Assembly (NCBI RefSeq): GCF_958450345.1
Contig: NC_088784.1
Location: 47,069,278-47,133,277 of the forward strand
Direction of reading: 5' to 3'
Length of the DNA stretch: 64,000 nucleotides
From: Calliphora vicina
Lineage: Eukaryota; Arthropoda; Insecta; Diptera; Calliphoridae
The notes beneath the pieces were generated by a model that ran no database searches, was not told the origin of the DNA, and worked only from the letters and a program-made list of their open reading frames with translations. The position numbers and the translations under genes are program-made. Shown one piece after another: positions 33,870 to 45,339 of this stretch. The stretch's first letter is position 1; each line of letters begins with the position of its first letter.

Positions 33870-36140
33870 TTAGCGGGGTGGTAGATCGGCTCTACGAAGC
33901 CTTGATCTTGTTTGGGTCTGTGTGAGATGTCTTGCAAGCGGGTTCGGGTGGTTCCACAATTTCATGATGTATTTCTCACGGACATTCTTGAATTCATCTT
34001 TAACTAACGGTACTTGTAGGTCTCTATGGATGTTCTCATTTCTTATGTACCAAGGTGCACCTGTCATTATCCTAAGAATTCTCGATTGGGCCCTCTGAAT
34101 AAGTTCAATACTGGAATTACTGGCCGTTCCCCACAATTGGATTCCATATGTCCAGATTGGTTTTAAAACACATTTATACAGGATGACTTTGTAGTCAAGG
34201 CTTAATTTTGATTGGTGATTGAGTAACCAGTGAAGGCTAGAGGCTCTTAACTTCATGTGAAGTCTCTTGGCTTCTATATGACGACGCCAAGTAAGTCGTT
34301 TATCCAAGTAAATACCAAGGTATGTAACACTATCTGTCTGTGGAATGTTTATGTTATTTAGTGTGATAGGTGGACAATCACCCCTTCTGAGAGTAAAAGT
34401 GATGTGTTTACTTTTGAGTTCATTTACTTGTATTCTCCAGTTATTCAACCATATCTCCACGAGTCTCAGATAATTGGCCAATTTCGTAGAAGCTACCTGC
34501 GGATCTGCATGTGAGCTAAGTATTGCCGTATCATCAGCGAATGTTGATATGGTAAGTCTATCACACACATGCAAGTCAGAAGTATATATCAAATAAAGTG
34601 TTGGTCCGAGAACACTTCCCTGTGGAACACCAGCTTTAATTTCATAATTTCCTGTTACATAATCGCAATATTTCACTCTAAAAACTCGGTCTGATATGTA
34701 TGACTCCAGCAATCCATGCGTACTTGGTGGCAGTAGACACTTAATTTTGTGAATTAACCCCTTATGCCACACCTTGTCGAAGGCCTGGGCGATGTCCAAA
34801 AAGATAGCACAGCAGTATTTTTTATTTTCAAAAGATTTTCTGATCTCTCCAGTCAATCGATTAACTTGTTCAATGGTTCCATGTTGTTCACGAAAACCAA
34901 ATTGATGAACTGGGATAATATTTTGGTTATTTAAGTATGGAATAATTTTACATTGCAATACTTTCTCAAATAACTTTGATATGCATGACAGTAGACTTAT
35001 AGGTCTGTATGAAGACGGCATTGTTAAATCTTTTGATATGCATGACAGTAGACTTATAGGTCTGTATGAAGACGGCATTGTTAAATCTTTTCCTGGTTTA
35101 GCTATCATTATGATCTGAGCAATTTTCCAATTAGTTGGGAAAACGTCTAGTCTAATGATCGCATAAAACAATACAGATAGCACGATTATAGCTATATTCG
35201 GTAGGTTTTTAATCATGGATGGCGTAATTTTGTCATATCCTGGAGATTTTTTTGTATTTGTGTTATTTTTGATAACTTTTCGAACGTCCTCGGGACTTAC
35301 TCTGATATGATCATCCGCTGTCTCGTGAACAGGAGGATTTTCCAGTACAAAATCATTGTTGGGTGGATTTGGCTTAAATACATTACGTAGGTGCTCGGCA
35401 AAAATTATTGCTTTGTCCTTATCATTTCTTGCCCAATTACCGTCAGATTTTCTCAACGGAGTTTTTCCCTCTACCGGTGGTTTGATGTTACGTGTGGCTT
35501 TCCAAAGAAAAAAGTTCGTATGTTTAGTATTCGTCAAACTCTCAATGTATCTTTCGTTTCTGCGATCCTCTTCTAAACAAAGGGCTCTCTTCAGTCTTCT
35601 AGTAGCGATGGACAGCCTCTGCTTTGCAGCAGGTGATCTATTTTGTTGCCATTCTCTTCTAAGCTTTCTCTTTTCGAGAAGCAATCGTTCAATATCTGAA
35701 TTGGAAATATGCATTTTTGGCTTTCTAGAGATCTCGATCCTTGAATGATCCAGACCCGAAATAATTAATGACGTGAAGTCATTGACGCATTCGTTTATCT
35801 CTCCCTCACACTGTATATTTGGATTTGTGTGGATATGGCTACTGACAAACTTTTTGTATTTAAGCCAATTTGTTTTGTAAAACGGAATATTTTCAGGAGA
35901 TTTTGGTATATTTTTCCCATAATAGGTGACTATTACGGGTGAATGGTCGGAAGATAAATCAAAAGATATTTCCGTAGATATTGAATTTCGATCTACATTT
36001 CTGGATATGGCAAAGTCTATAAGGTCAGGAATTTTCCTAGGATCAGTAGGCCAGTATGTTGGTTGGCCAGGGGATATGACATCCAGGCAATTCTTACTGT
36101 CAACTAGGGCTTTGTAGAGCTGTCTTCCTCTAGGGTTAAC
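33870..36140 (-). CDS. LINE-B pol: endonuclease end plus reverse transcriptase
   Basis: The frame stays open for about 757 codons from a TGA at 36141-36143 to the TAA at 33870; the first ATG is at 35714. The N-terminal part has NPRGRQLYKAL, PTYWPTDPRKIPDLIDF and LSSDHSPVIV (endonuclease motifs including the catalytic His). RT motifs follow: KKSPGYDKITPSMIK, SYRPISLLSC, QFGFREQHGT, AIFLDIAQAFDKVWH (first Asp), AGVPQGSVLGP, FADDTAILS (catalytic DD), YLGIYLDKRLTW and WGTASNSS. These motifs are typical of the Jockey clade. Apart from a 19-residue duplication in RT motif 2 and the missing N-terminus, the RT looks intact. Endonuclease sequence further upstream (36144-36411) is broken by stops, so the copy is dead. 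The frame's intactness suggests a fairly recent insertion. Confidence 0.88.
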   Translation of the reverse strand, partial: VNPRGRQLYKALVDSKNCLDVISPGQPTYWPTDPRKIPDLIDFAISRNVDRNSISTEISFDLSSDHSPVIVTYYGKNIPKSPENIPFYKTNWLKYKKFVSSHIHTNPNIQCEGEINECVNDFTSLIISGLDHSRIEISRKPKMHISNSDIERLLLEKRKLRREWQQNRSPAAKQRLSIATRRLKRALCLEEDRRNERYIESLTNTKHTNFFLWKATRNIKPPVEGKTPLRKSDGNWARNDKDKAIIFAEHLRNVFKPNPPNNDFVLENPPVHETADDHIRVSPEDVRKVIKNNTNTKKSPGYDKITPSMIKNLPNIAIIVLSVLFYAIIRLDVFPTNWKIAQIIMIAKPGKDLTMPSSYRPISLLSCISKDLTMPSSYRPISLLSCISKLFEKVLQCKIIPYLNNQNIIPVHQFGFREQHGTIEQVNRLTGEIRKSFENKKYCCAIFLDIAQAFDKVWHKGLIHKIKCLLPPSTHGLLESYISDRVFRVKYCDYVTGNYEIKAGVPQGSVLGPTLYLIYTSDLHVCDRLTISTFADDTAILSSHADPQVASTKLANYLRLVEIWLNNWRIQVNELKSKHITFTLRRGDCPPITLNNINIPQTDSVTYLGIYLDKRLTWRRHIEAKRLHMKLRASSLHWLLNHQSKLSLDYKVILYKCVLKPIWTYGIQLWGTASNSSIELIQRAQSRILRIMTGAPWYIRNENIHRDLQVPLVKDEFKNVREKYIMKLWNHPNPLARHLTQTQTRSRLRRADLPPR
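34978..35091 (-). repeat. 57-bp exact tandem duplication within LINE-B RT
   Basis: The 57-bp unit starting gatatgcatgacagtagact occurs twice in a row (34978-35034 and 35035-35091) with no mismatch that I can see. As 57 = 19 codons, the frame is kept and SSYRPISLLSCIS is doubled. It falls in a conserved RT motif and would be expected to inactivate the enzyme. Confidence 0.92.
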
Positions 36141-36143
36141 TCA

Positions 36144-36411
36144 CTGTAAGATTTCCAAATGAACATTCCAGTAGTATGGAAGTTGCTTGCATATATTCTT
36201 ATGAATATTCATCTAGGGCATAATGTTTTAAACGGCTTTTAATCAAGATACCAGTACCACCATGAGCTTTTCCGTCGGGATGATTTGTGTTATGGAATGA
36301 AAATCTGGAATATTAAAGTTGTATCTATTTGTAAGGTGTGTCTCAGAAATTAACATCACATCGACGTCTTTACTTATCATAAAATTATAAACCTCAGATT
36401 TCAGTTCAATT
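36144..36411 (-). pseudogene. LINE-B endonuclease N-terminal remnant
   Basis: Minus-strand reading gives LKSEVYNFMISKDVDVMLIS and ETHLTNRYNF, the first APE endonuclease motif with its catalytic Glu. After that the frame is broken by several stops until NPRGRQLY. The sequence before LKSEV is missing, so the insertion is 5'-truncated here. Confidence 0.78.
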
Positions 36412-37522
36412 TTGACCACACATTTTTCAAACGGAAAAATATTGTTTTTATACCTGATTTTTGCTTTAGTAACGTATTTAATATTTTATTGAGGATTTTT
36501 TAATAATAAAATTGATTTTAACCCTTTAGTGTATTTTTGATTCATTAGATTTAAAAAATAACTCGATTGATTCAGTTTATTTAATTCTGAAAACATCAAA
36601 GTTAGCACCATCCATATTGAATGTGTTTTTCGTGATTTTAAAAGTTGAGGGTCATTTTAACCCCAAGTGCTATTATGGGTTAATTTTAATTTTTGTGATG
36701 TTATTATACATACTAGACCTCATTTTATATTTTTCTTAAGTTTCATCAAAATCGGCCGGAAAATATATAACATTTCGCTATCTTTCCATGAGAAATTCCA
36801 AATATTTACATTTGACCTTCACGATTTAAGGGTTAACGTCTTCCGATTTTAGTAAAACTTTCAGACTATATTTAGATTTACCTGGAATATAATATTCTGA
36901 ATAGCCTTTGCTTAAAAATCATAACAGTAAAGAAATTCGGTTCATTCGCCAAAATATGGCCAAAAAATAATTTTTCTCGAAAATCTCAAAATTTAAGGAA
37001 AAACTATATAAGGTAATTTCATACTTTTTTCATATTTTTATTCCCTACTATGTTCTCAATAAATCCCAATGTGATGATCAAAAAATTTTGAAATTTGTTT
37101 ATCAAAATTTTTAAAAATTTAAAATTGGAATTTTGAAACTGCCGTTAAAAAAATTAAATTTTTTTGGTCATACCTGCGAATAGGTTAACGATATCCTACG
37201 AAGACAAAAACTCATATACAAGTAAATATGGATATATTTTAAGTAAAAATGTGCTTTTATTTTAATATTTCTCAAAATATGTTAATTTTGTTTCTACATT
37301 TCTTGTTCTAGTGGCCTGAGACACGTTAATGGCCTGGCGATTTTTTAATAACTTTAACATTTTTTAACCAATTTTTGTCTTTTATATCTTATTAGAACGA
37401 CAATTACGTGTACATTTCGATTCTTTTAAATGAAATTGCAAAAGTAATTATTTAATGCCAAAATTTGTACAAAAACTGAAAAAATTGCATTTTTTCCCCT
37501 TGTAAATGCACCTCAAAACTTC

Positions 37523-37748
37523 AGCATCGCATAGAGGGATTTTGGTGTCAAAAAGTAGATTTTTCAAACACTAAATTTTAAAAATCAAATGATGCAGTTT
37601 TGTAGAGAAATGTTTAAAAATGAAATGTACACTTATTGTTTTAAGAAAAATTTTATTTTATTTTTAAAAAATTGAAGGAAAGTCCATGCAAGGGTGTTAT
37701 ACAAAAATCTACATATATTTTCACGCAATTTAGTGGTTTATATATGTA
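37523..37748. other. Spacer
   Basis: Short AT-rich stretch between the truncated palindromic arm and the Helitron-type end. Nothing recognised. Confidence 0.4.
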
Positions 37749-39560
37749 CTAGCTGACCCGGTGCGCTTCGAAATAGTACTATTAGGTCTCCCTTTGTGAA
37801 TCTAATTGTAAATGTCTAATTTCATATTTCTCGGTCCATTATTATAGAAAATGCAAAAGAAAGTTACCACTAAAGTCACCTTTTGTGAATTCAAATTCAT
37901 TCAGAATCATGGTGCCTAATTTAAAATTTTTAGGTTTATTATTATAAATTATTCAAAATGTACCATTGCAATAAACAAATGTTACCATTGATTATCACTT
38001 TTGAATTCGCATTCACTAAACCATAACCCGTCAAGTTTGAATTTTAAATTTGTATAGCATTTCCTATATTATCAACTAATATTGTTTCTATAACAATTAA
38101 TATTTAATAAATTATCACAAAACCGAAAAAAACGAAACCGCGCTTTTGAAATTCTTCGGTTTTTTTGGAAACTCTAGGTCCATTAAAGTAAATTCAAAAA
38201 AGTACCTATGAGAACAAAGAAAAAGTACCAAGAAGTATGGCCTTGAATTTTCACTCACAAATTCAAAAAGTACCATTAGAATATATAAAAAGTACAAAAA
38301 AGCCCCAATTTGTAGTTTCCCACTCACTCCCATATAAGCTTAAAACAAAGTACCAAAAAGTCTATCTCTAGAATTCTAACTCACTTAGGACCGTATACGC
38401 TTATATAAATACGTATATTTCATATTTTTATGTCCATTATTACAGAAAATTCAAAAAGTACCGCTACAATATATAAAAAGTACCAAAAATCAGGCACTTG
38501 TGGATTCCCACTCACTCCGGTCTATATAAGCTTTACTTCATGTTTCTAGGTTCATTGGTGAAGAAATTACAAAATTCGAATAAAGAAAAAGTACCAAAAA
38601 GTCTCCCTCTAGAATTCTCACTGACTTAGGACCGTGTATGCTTAATTTCATGTTTCTAAGTCCATTGTTATACAAAATTAAAAAAAGTACCATTATAATA
38701 AAGAAAAAGTACCATGAAGTATCCGCTTGAATTTTCACTCACATAGGACTATATACGCTTAATTTCCTATGTCTAGGTCCATTATTATAGAAAATTCAAA
38801 AAGTACCATTATAATATGGAAAAAGTACCAAAAAGCAGTCACTTGTGAATTCTCACCCACTCTGGCCCATGTAAGATTTATTTCATGTTTCTAGGTTCAT
38901 TGGTGAAAAAATTACAAAAAGTACCATTCGATAAAGAAAAAGTACCAAAAAGTCTCCCCCTAGAATTCACACTGACTTAGGACCGTGTATGCTTAATTTC
39001 ATGTGTCTAAGTCCATTGTTATAGAAAATTAAAAAAAGTACCATTATAATAAAAAAAAGTACCATGAAGTATCCGCTTGAATTTTCACTCACATAGGACC
39101 ATATACGCTTAATTTCATGTTTCTAGGTCCATTATTATAGAAAATTCAAAAAGTACCATTACAATATAGAAAAAGTACAAAAAGTCAGCCACTTGTGGAT
39201 TCCCACCCACTCGGGCCCATGTAAGCTTTATTTCATGTTTCTATGTTCATTGGTGAAGAAATTACAAAAAGTACCATTCGATTAAAGAAAAAGTACCAAA
39301 AAGTCTCCCCCTAAAATTTACACTCAATTAGGACCATATATGCTTAATTTCATGTTTCTAAGTTCATTGTCATATAAAATACAAAAAGGACCATTAGATG
39401 AATAAAAAAGTACCTATAGTTCAGTTCTCACATTTTGGTACCTAAATATTGTACCCTATTCCTAACACAAACTTCACTCAGATACATATCAGCTAACTTT
39501 AATGTCGATAAGTGAAATAATTTAAAATATTAAAAAAGTACCATTAGGAGAAAAGTACCA
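37749..39560 (-). mobile_element. Helitron-type 3' end followed by satellite-like tandem repeats
   Basis: ctagctgacccggtgcgctt at 37749 is the reverse complement of a Helitron-like 3' terminus (..CAGCTAG followed by T), matching the ends at 9878 and 51006. Downstream come tandem monomers carrying tttctaggtccatt, aaaagtacca and a cactcac phrase. From 38429 to 39361 the monomer marker recurs about every 116 bp. Every third monomer has the variant gttcattggtgaa (38548, 38897, 39246), giving a ~349-bp higher-order unit. More diverged monomers lie on either side. I could not find the 5' TC end, so the element's right boundary is unknown. Confidence 0.6.
38400..39420. repeat. Satellite: ~116-bp monomers in ~349-bp triplets
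   Basis: Each monomer has the order: tttcatgtttctaggtccatt (or gttcattggtgaa), then aaaaagtaccatt, then a second aaaagtacc, then a cctctagaattc- or cacttgtg-type spacer with cactcac. About nine monomers are seen. Three monomer types alternate in fixed order. Short frames here are repeat translation. Confidence 0.8.
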
Positions 39561-41210
39561 ATTTCCATTTTCTTCCTTGAACACCCCCCTCAAGTTCGAA
39601 TTTTAAAAATATTCCATTTTGCCAAAATTGTTTATGTCTCAAAATATTAAAATCTGTGTTAATGTGCCCAAGAAAAAATATGTTTTAAAAAAAGTAAAAA
39701 ACTGTTTACCCGGATTTGGCCCAATATACACCTTGGCACTCGGTTCCAAATAACACCCTGTTAGTTAATTTTTGTATGAATCCAGGAACCAATGTTAAAA
39801 AAATTATCAAAATTGGCTTAATAATTTCAAATAAAAGGTATTTTTTTCGATTTTATCCCCTTTTTGGTACCTTTTTTATCCCCATTGCTTTGGTAAAATT
39901 TTATTCAAATAAATTTCTGTATCGTGTTGGGAGTTCATAATAAAATATTCGTATGTCTATGTCAAATTATAGAAAAATATGTTTTATGAAAAAGTACCTA
40001 AAAATAAACACAATTTTTATCCCTTAAGGGTTCGAATTTCCAAAAAGTACCAAACTTATATTTTTTATTTTTTGTAAAGTAAAGAATACGATTTAAGATT
40101 TGTTTCTATATTTAATGGTTTAAAAGATACGTGGGTTGCCAAAAAGTACCAAAATACAGTTTTTACCCGTTTTCTCCCTAAAAGATTCGAATTTCGAAAA
40201 AGTACCAGACACCTGTCAGCTTATTTTTTAAATGGAGTAACATGCTAATTTAAGTTTTTTGTATCTTTATTAATTTTGAAGATATAAGGTTACCGAATTA
40301 TTGTGAATTATTAAATATGTAATGTAAAAAACGAAAAGAAGTATTATCTCGAGCAACCCCCAAACCCGAAGGTACGTTTTTTAATAAACCGCCAAATAAA
40401 TATAAACAAAATATCATTTCTCCATAAATAGAAAATTAAATAGAAATTATGGGGATATCATAAACCGTTAAGAAGATATGGCCATATTTATAAGCCTCTA
40501 AAAATTATTTTATTTTTGATTTTCCATGGAGAAAAAAAATGTTGCCTCGCTTTCCCCAAAGCTGTGGGAAAGGTGGGATTGTCTTGTTTCGATTAAAAGA
40601 AAAAATAGTTTTCGGAAGTTTTCGGAACAGGATGAAAACTTAAAATTTTTTGTCGAATAATAAACGAAATATCAAAAAAATTCGTATCTATGTATGGGTT
40701 TCGTGGGCGGTTCCTTTTTTGTACCAATAAATGTATGTACAAAATTTCTAGACTTTTGCTTGGATATAAACAATTTTTAAATAATATTTATTTTCTGTAT
40801 CTGTATGAAGACCTTTTGGTATGAATTTTTAAAGTTTTTGTTATTATTATATATATTGTGTAAATGAATTACTTTTTTATTTTATTAATAAATAAACTTA
40901 TCCCAATAAGCATTTTTACTGGAATGCAAGTTGAAAGCAAGTGTAATTCAAGCCTTGAAATATAGTCAAGTAATTGAATTACATTTGTATTACACTTTAT
41001 TTCAATAGCATTCTCCAGTAAAAAGGAAACATAAATTGAAGCCATATGTTTTTGTTTGAAAATATTTTTCAAGTTTAAAACATAATTACATTTGCATTCA
41101 AGTCAAATTCCAACAAAATTTTCAAGTGCTTTAATTTTTGGGGCTTTTTTTTAATTAAAAAAACTCTAAAACCCCTAAATGTATGTAGACTCACTTCCTT
41201 GACTGTATAT
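39561..41210. other. AT-rich tract, scattered 'aaaaagtacc' and one hairpin
   Basis: The aaaaagtacc motif continues to thin out until about 40210, so the Helitron-like unit may extend this far. At 40909-41032 tttttactggaatgc faces gcattctccagtaaaaa, a weak hairpin or small TIR element. No gene. Confidence 0.45.
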
Positions 41211-41375
41211 TATAGTGCTCCAAGATAGTATGGACGAAAAAAATTTTCAAGGTAGAGACCTTTCCCACTTGAATTGTTTTATATATTGTAAAATCACGTC
41301 AAAAAAATAAGCTTTTATTATAATATTTATCAAAATATGTTAATTTTGTTTCTACATTTTGTTTCTACAAACAGA
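41211..41375. mobile_element. Palindromic-family (PAL) fragment
   Basis: tagtgctccaagatag, and then text like cttttattataatatttatc and aaatatgttaattttgtttc, match parts of the PAL arm at 32598-32970 and 37255-37300. Only a short deleted copy remains. Confidence 0.55.
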
Positions 41376-41641
41376 TGAAAAATAAAATAAACAATTCATC
41401 ACAGCAGGTCTTTTTTTTTATTTGCTTCATTAACATTAATATAATTTTTAATATACATTTTATATACTTTTATGTCACTTTTTCTTTTACAAAGTTAAAA
41501 TTTAAAAAAAAAAATATGAACGCGGTTGTTTTTTCTTATAAAATTTGAAGTATTGCCATATGTTCATGAAAAATTTCGAGAAATGTACATGTGATTTGAC
41601 TGAAAAGTTGGCAATGCTATCAATATTAATCCTTAAGCCTA
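41376..41641. other. AT-rich spacer
   Basis: Nothing recognised between the palindromic-family fragment and the next MITE. Confidence 0.35.
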
Positions 41642-41888
41642 GTACTCTGTTCATATTTTCGAAAAATTATGTTTTTTTCATGCGAAAAATTTTACATGCT
41701 GTTTGACAGCTAGCTGTTGGTTTTAATTTCGTAGAAGTGCTGCGTATGTTATTTCGTGTGGAAAAATAATGATGTTTTTCACAATAAAAACAGAGTACTG
41801 CTTTTGCGAATTAATTTCGCATATATTTCATTCCAAATATTTTATATGTAGTTTGACAGCATTTCTCACGAAATTTTGAACAGAGTAC
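41642..41888. mobile_element. MITE, ~247 bp
   Basis: gtactctgttcatattttcg at the left and the inverted cgaaattttgaacagagtac at the right form ~20-bp TIRs with two or three differences. tttgacagc occurs near both ends in the same orientation. Target duplication unresolved. Confidence 0.7.
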
Positions 41889-42074
41889 CTACCTAGCTTT
41901 AGTGAGAAACACAATAATAAGTTAAATCCCGGCTAAATATGTTTCAGGTTAAATATGACAGCGTGTTAAACTACGTTTAACTGACAAGTAGATCTAAGGC
42001 AGCGAAATGCAAACTCACACCACTACAGGTTTTAGATATTGTAGTTGTATGAGTATTATTCTCTGGCAAAAACA

Positions 42075-44435
42075 ATGTGTGTGAAGTTAGCTCCGTCAGT
42101 TAGCTCCGTTTTTTAACATTACCTATGTTAATGTGTAAACTAACATACTTCGTACTCAAAGACTGTTAGGTTAACAGAGCTGCATTATTTTCAGCTCATT
42201 TAACATTTTATGATATAAAATCAAAATAAAATGGTTTTAATTCAGTTTAATTATATAATAACAATTTGTTTAAAAATTAGATAAAAAAAAATTAAATATT
42301 TATTTATGAACTATCGTTGATTTCTTTACTTTTAGCGTATTTTTATACCAGATACATGAGAGACACATGGACATGAAAAAAAATTAAAAAATTCTAAACT
42401 GTGGTAAAACTAGTCATAATAGGGTGGAAAGGATTGATTTCAGAAATGTACTGTTTATATTCAGAATTTATTTCATATTAATTTAATAATAGTGAAATTT
42501 CACATTTTGTTAAAAGGGCAGATGGAAATTTGGAAAAAATTTTAAATTTTGGAATTGTGCTCGATCTTGCCGTCATACGGTGGAATGCCATTGCTTCAGA
42601 GAGTTCAGAACTGTTTAGCATATATCCAGAATTTATTTCAGATCGGAGTAATTTGACTTTTAAAATAGTGAAATTTCACATTTTGTTGAAAGGGGCACAT
42701 TGAAATTTTGAAAAAATGGTTAAATTTTGAAATTGTGCTCGATCTAGTCCTAATGGGTTGCAAAGCCATTACTTCAGAGAGTTCAGAACTGTTCACCGTA
42801 TATCCAGAATTTACTTCAGATCGGAGTAATTTGACTTTTAAAATAGTGAAATTTAAAATTTTGTTAAAAGGGGCACATGGAAATTTGGAAAAAATGGTTA
42901 AATTTTTAAATTGTGCTCGATCTAGTCCTAATGGGTTGGAAAGCCATTGCTTCAGAGAGTTCAGAACTGTTTAACATATATTCAGAATTTATTTCAGATC
43001 GGAGATATATAATTATCCAAATATTGAAATTTAGAGTTTTGTTAAAAGGGGCACATGGAAATTTGGAATAAATGGTTAAATTTTGGAATTGTGCTCGATC
43101 TAGTCCTAATGGGTTGCAAAGCCATTACTACAGATTATTATATATCTCCGATCTGAAATAAATTCCGATTATACGGTGAACAGTTCTGAACTCTCTGAAG
43201 TAATGGCTTTCCAACCCATTAGGACTAGATCGAGCACAATTTCAAAATTTAACAATTTTTTCAAAATTTCAATGTGCCCCTTTCAACAAAATGTGAAATT
43301 TCACTATTTGAAAAGTCAAATTACTCCGATCTGAAATAAATTCTGGATATATGCTAAACAGTTCTGAACTCTCTGAAGCAATGGCTTTCCAACCCATTAG
43401 GACTAGATCGAGCACAATTTCAAAATTTAACCATTTTTTCCAAATTTCCATGTGCCCTTTTAAAAAAATGTGAAATTTCACTATTTGGAAAATTATATAT
43501 CTCCGATCTGAAATAAATTCTGGATATACGGTGAACAGTTCTGAACTCTCTGAAGCAATGGCTTTGCAACCAATTAGGACTAGATGGAGCACAATTCCAA
43601 AATTTAACCATTTTTTCCAAATTTCCATGTGCCCCTTTTTAAAAAAATGTGAAATTTTACTATATGGAAAATTATATATCTCCGATCTGAAATAAATTCT
43701 GAATATAAACTAAACAGTTCTGAACTCTCTGAAGTGATGGCTTTGCAACCCATTAGGACTAGATCGAGCACAATTTCAAAATTTAACCATTTTTTCAAAA
43801 TTTCAATGTGCCCCTTTTAACAAAATGTGAAATTTCACTATTTGAAAAGTCAAATTACTGCGATCTGAAATAAATTCTGAATATAAACTAAACAGTTCTG
43901 AACTCTCTGAAGTAATGGCATTCCACAGCATTAGGGCAAGATCGAGCACAATTCCAAAATTTAAACATTTTTTCCATCTGCCCTTTTAACAAAATGTGAA
44001 ATTTCACTATTTTTAAATTAATATGAAATAAATTCTAAATATAAACTGTACATTTCTGAAATCAAGCCTTTCCACCCTATTATGACTAGTTTTACCAGAA
44101 TTTAGAATTTTTTTATTTTTTTTCATGTCCATGTGTCTCTCATGTATCTGGTATAAAAATACGCTAAAAGCAAAGAAATCAACGATAGTTCATAAATAAA
44201 TATTTAATTTTTTTTTATCTAATTTTTAAAAAAAATGTTATTATATATTTAAACTGAATGATCTGATCTGTAAAACCATTTTATTTTGATTTTATATCAT
44301 CAAATGTTAAATGAGCTGAAAATAATGCAGCTCTGTTAACCTAACAGTCTTTGAGTACGAAGTATGTTAGTTTACACATTAACATAGGTAATGTTAAAAA
44401 ACGGAGCTAACTGACGGAGCTAACTTCACACACAT
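42075..44435. mobile_element. Foldback element (family FB-B) with ~178-bp units, 2.36 kb
   Basis: The ends atgtgtgtgaagttagctcc and the complement finish at 42075 and 44435. The unique outer ~400 bp of each arm match in inverted order through ggttaacagagctgcattat and catgagagacacatggacat. The inner part consists of ~178-bp units, each with a ttcagagagttcagaactgt phrase and a ttgtgctcgatctagtccta phrase: about 3.5 units in + orientation (42500-43137) and five in - orientation (43138-44000). Orientation flips near 43137. No transposase. The imperfect flanking similarity ttctctggcaaa / ttttctggcata is too diverged to call a target duplication. Confidence 0.87.
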
Positions 44436-45300
44436 ATCTAAAGCGACTTGTGGTGTTTTATTTTCTGGCATAAATGCTGCATTTATTCTGCCTTTTACCT
44501 TTCTTGGTGTTCTTTTCTGAAAAAATGTAGTTTGGTCGTGTTCTTTTCTAATAATGTTACCCTAAAACCCTGAAGATATGCTACATGTTTCACCCTCAAT
44601 TTTATCAAAGGGTTAGAAATGCACCACTTTTTTTGTAAGCAAAAAGTATAGTTTTTTAATATTTAGTAGCTACATAAAAGAAAATTGCATAAATGGTAAT
44701 GATTTTGTTCTATTGTGATCGTTAAAAATGCAACACATTATGAGGGTATGGGTAACATTTAATAAATGGTACACAATATATGGCAACATTTTGTGTCAGA
44801 AAAGAAAACACCATTAGAGTATAAAAATCAGAAATTTTTTTGTGAATACGCATGTGCCTATAAATAATATCCGCAATTTAAATTAAAAAAATATTAACTT
44901 AACTTTATTGTCTGTAAAATCCCATTGGGGAATTTGAAGGCATTTTTACATTATTAAAGTAGTACGAAATAAGCTAAACATATGAAATTGTCTAGGGTAT
45001 TCAAATTATTCGAGTTTTCTCTTGTTCAAATAAAACGAATAATTCGAATAAGATTTTAACTTGTTCGAATAATTCGATCACACATTTAAAATTAATCGAT
45101 TTATTCGAATAATTTATTTTTTTTTAAAAAAAGTAAAGAATGAAGTTTTGATGCTGGTTTTTTAATATTTTATTGTTAAAGAAAAACAAAGTCCATCATT
45201 AAATTTTCATCAGAAATATTTTGATCATATTCACTCCCGAACAATACCAAAACAATTAACTAGCAAACTCTTTAGTTTCCGTTTTGGAGCTAGGCTTTAA
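44436..45300. other. Spacer with attcgaataattcga repeats
   Basis: No gene. 45000-45115 holds several copies of attcgaataa / ttattcgaat, making a small inverted-repeat patch. The rest is AT-rich. Confidence 0.45.
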
Positions 45301-45339
45301 AAAATTTTAGATAGCATTTTTACATGAATTTCATTGAAA

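Larger units (their letters stand above)
33741..36411 (-). mobile_element. Jockey-like non-LTR retrotransposon (LINE-B)
   Basis: Minus-strand LINE with a poly(A) tail visible as an 11-base T run at 33741-33751. It is 5'-truncated in the endonuclease near 36402. A short gttcaat appears on both sides (about 33732 and 36403), a possible target duplication. One long open frame covers the endonuclease end and the whole RT. It lies in the centre of the palindromic element 32598-37522, so it is younger than that element. Confidence 0.87.
32598..37522. mobile_element. Palindromic element (family PAL) split by a LINE
   Basis: The left arm runs 32598-33740 and the right arm 36412-37522; the LINE in between is a later insertion. 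Matching inverted blocks include gcaacgacgctgaagttttg (left) and ctcaaaacttcagc (right), caaaactccaattttaaatt and its mirror, and ccaagtgctatta against taatagcacttggg near the centre. The right arm stops at cttcagc; the outer ~110 bp seen on the left (tagagtgctcc to cgcaacgac) is missing there. It is the same family as 17093-18729. Non-coding. Confidence 0.82.

Noticed and set aside
38400..39420. CRISPR-like regular spacing of repeats
   Set aside because: Monomers are ~116 bp, directly adjoining, with diverged 'spacers' that are themselves repeated; the setting is a eukaryotic intron.
42708..43798. Overlapping frames with repeated ESSELFTVYPEF-like text
   Set aside because: Direct translation of ~178-bp inverted repeat units. 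The period is not held at a multiple of three and every unit is broken differently.
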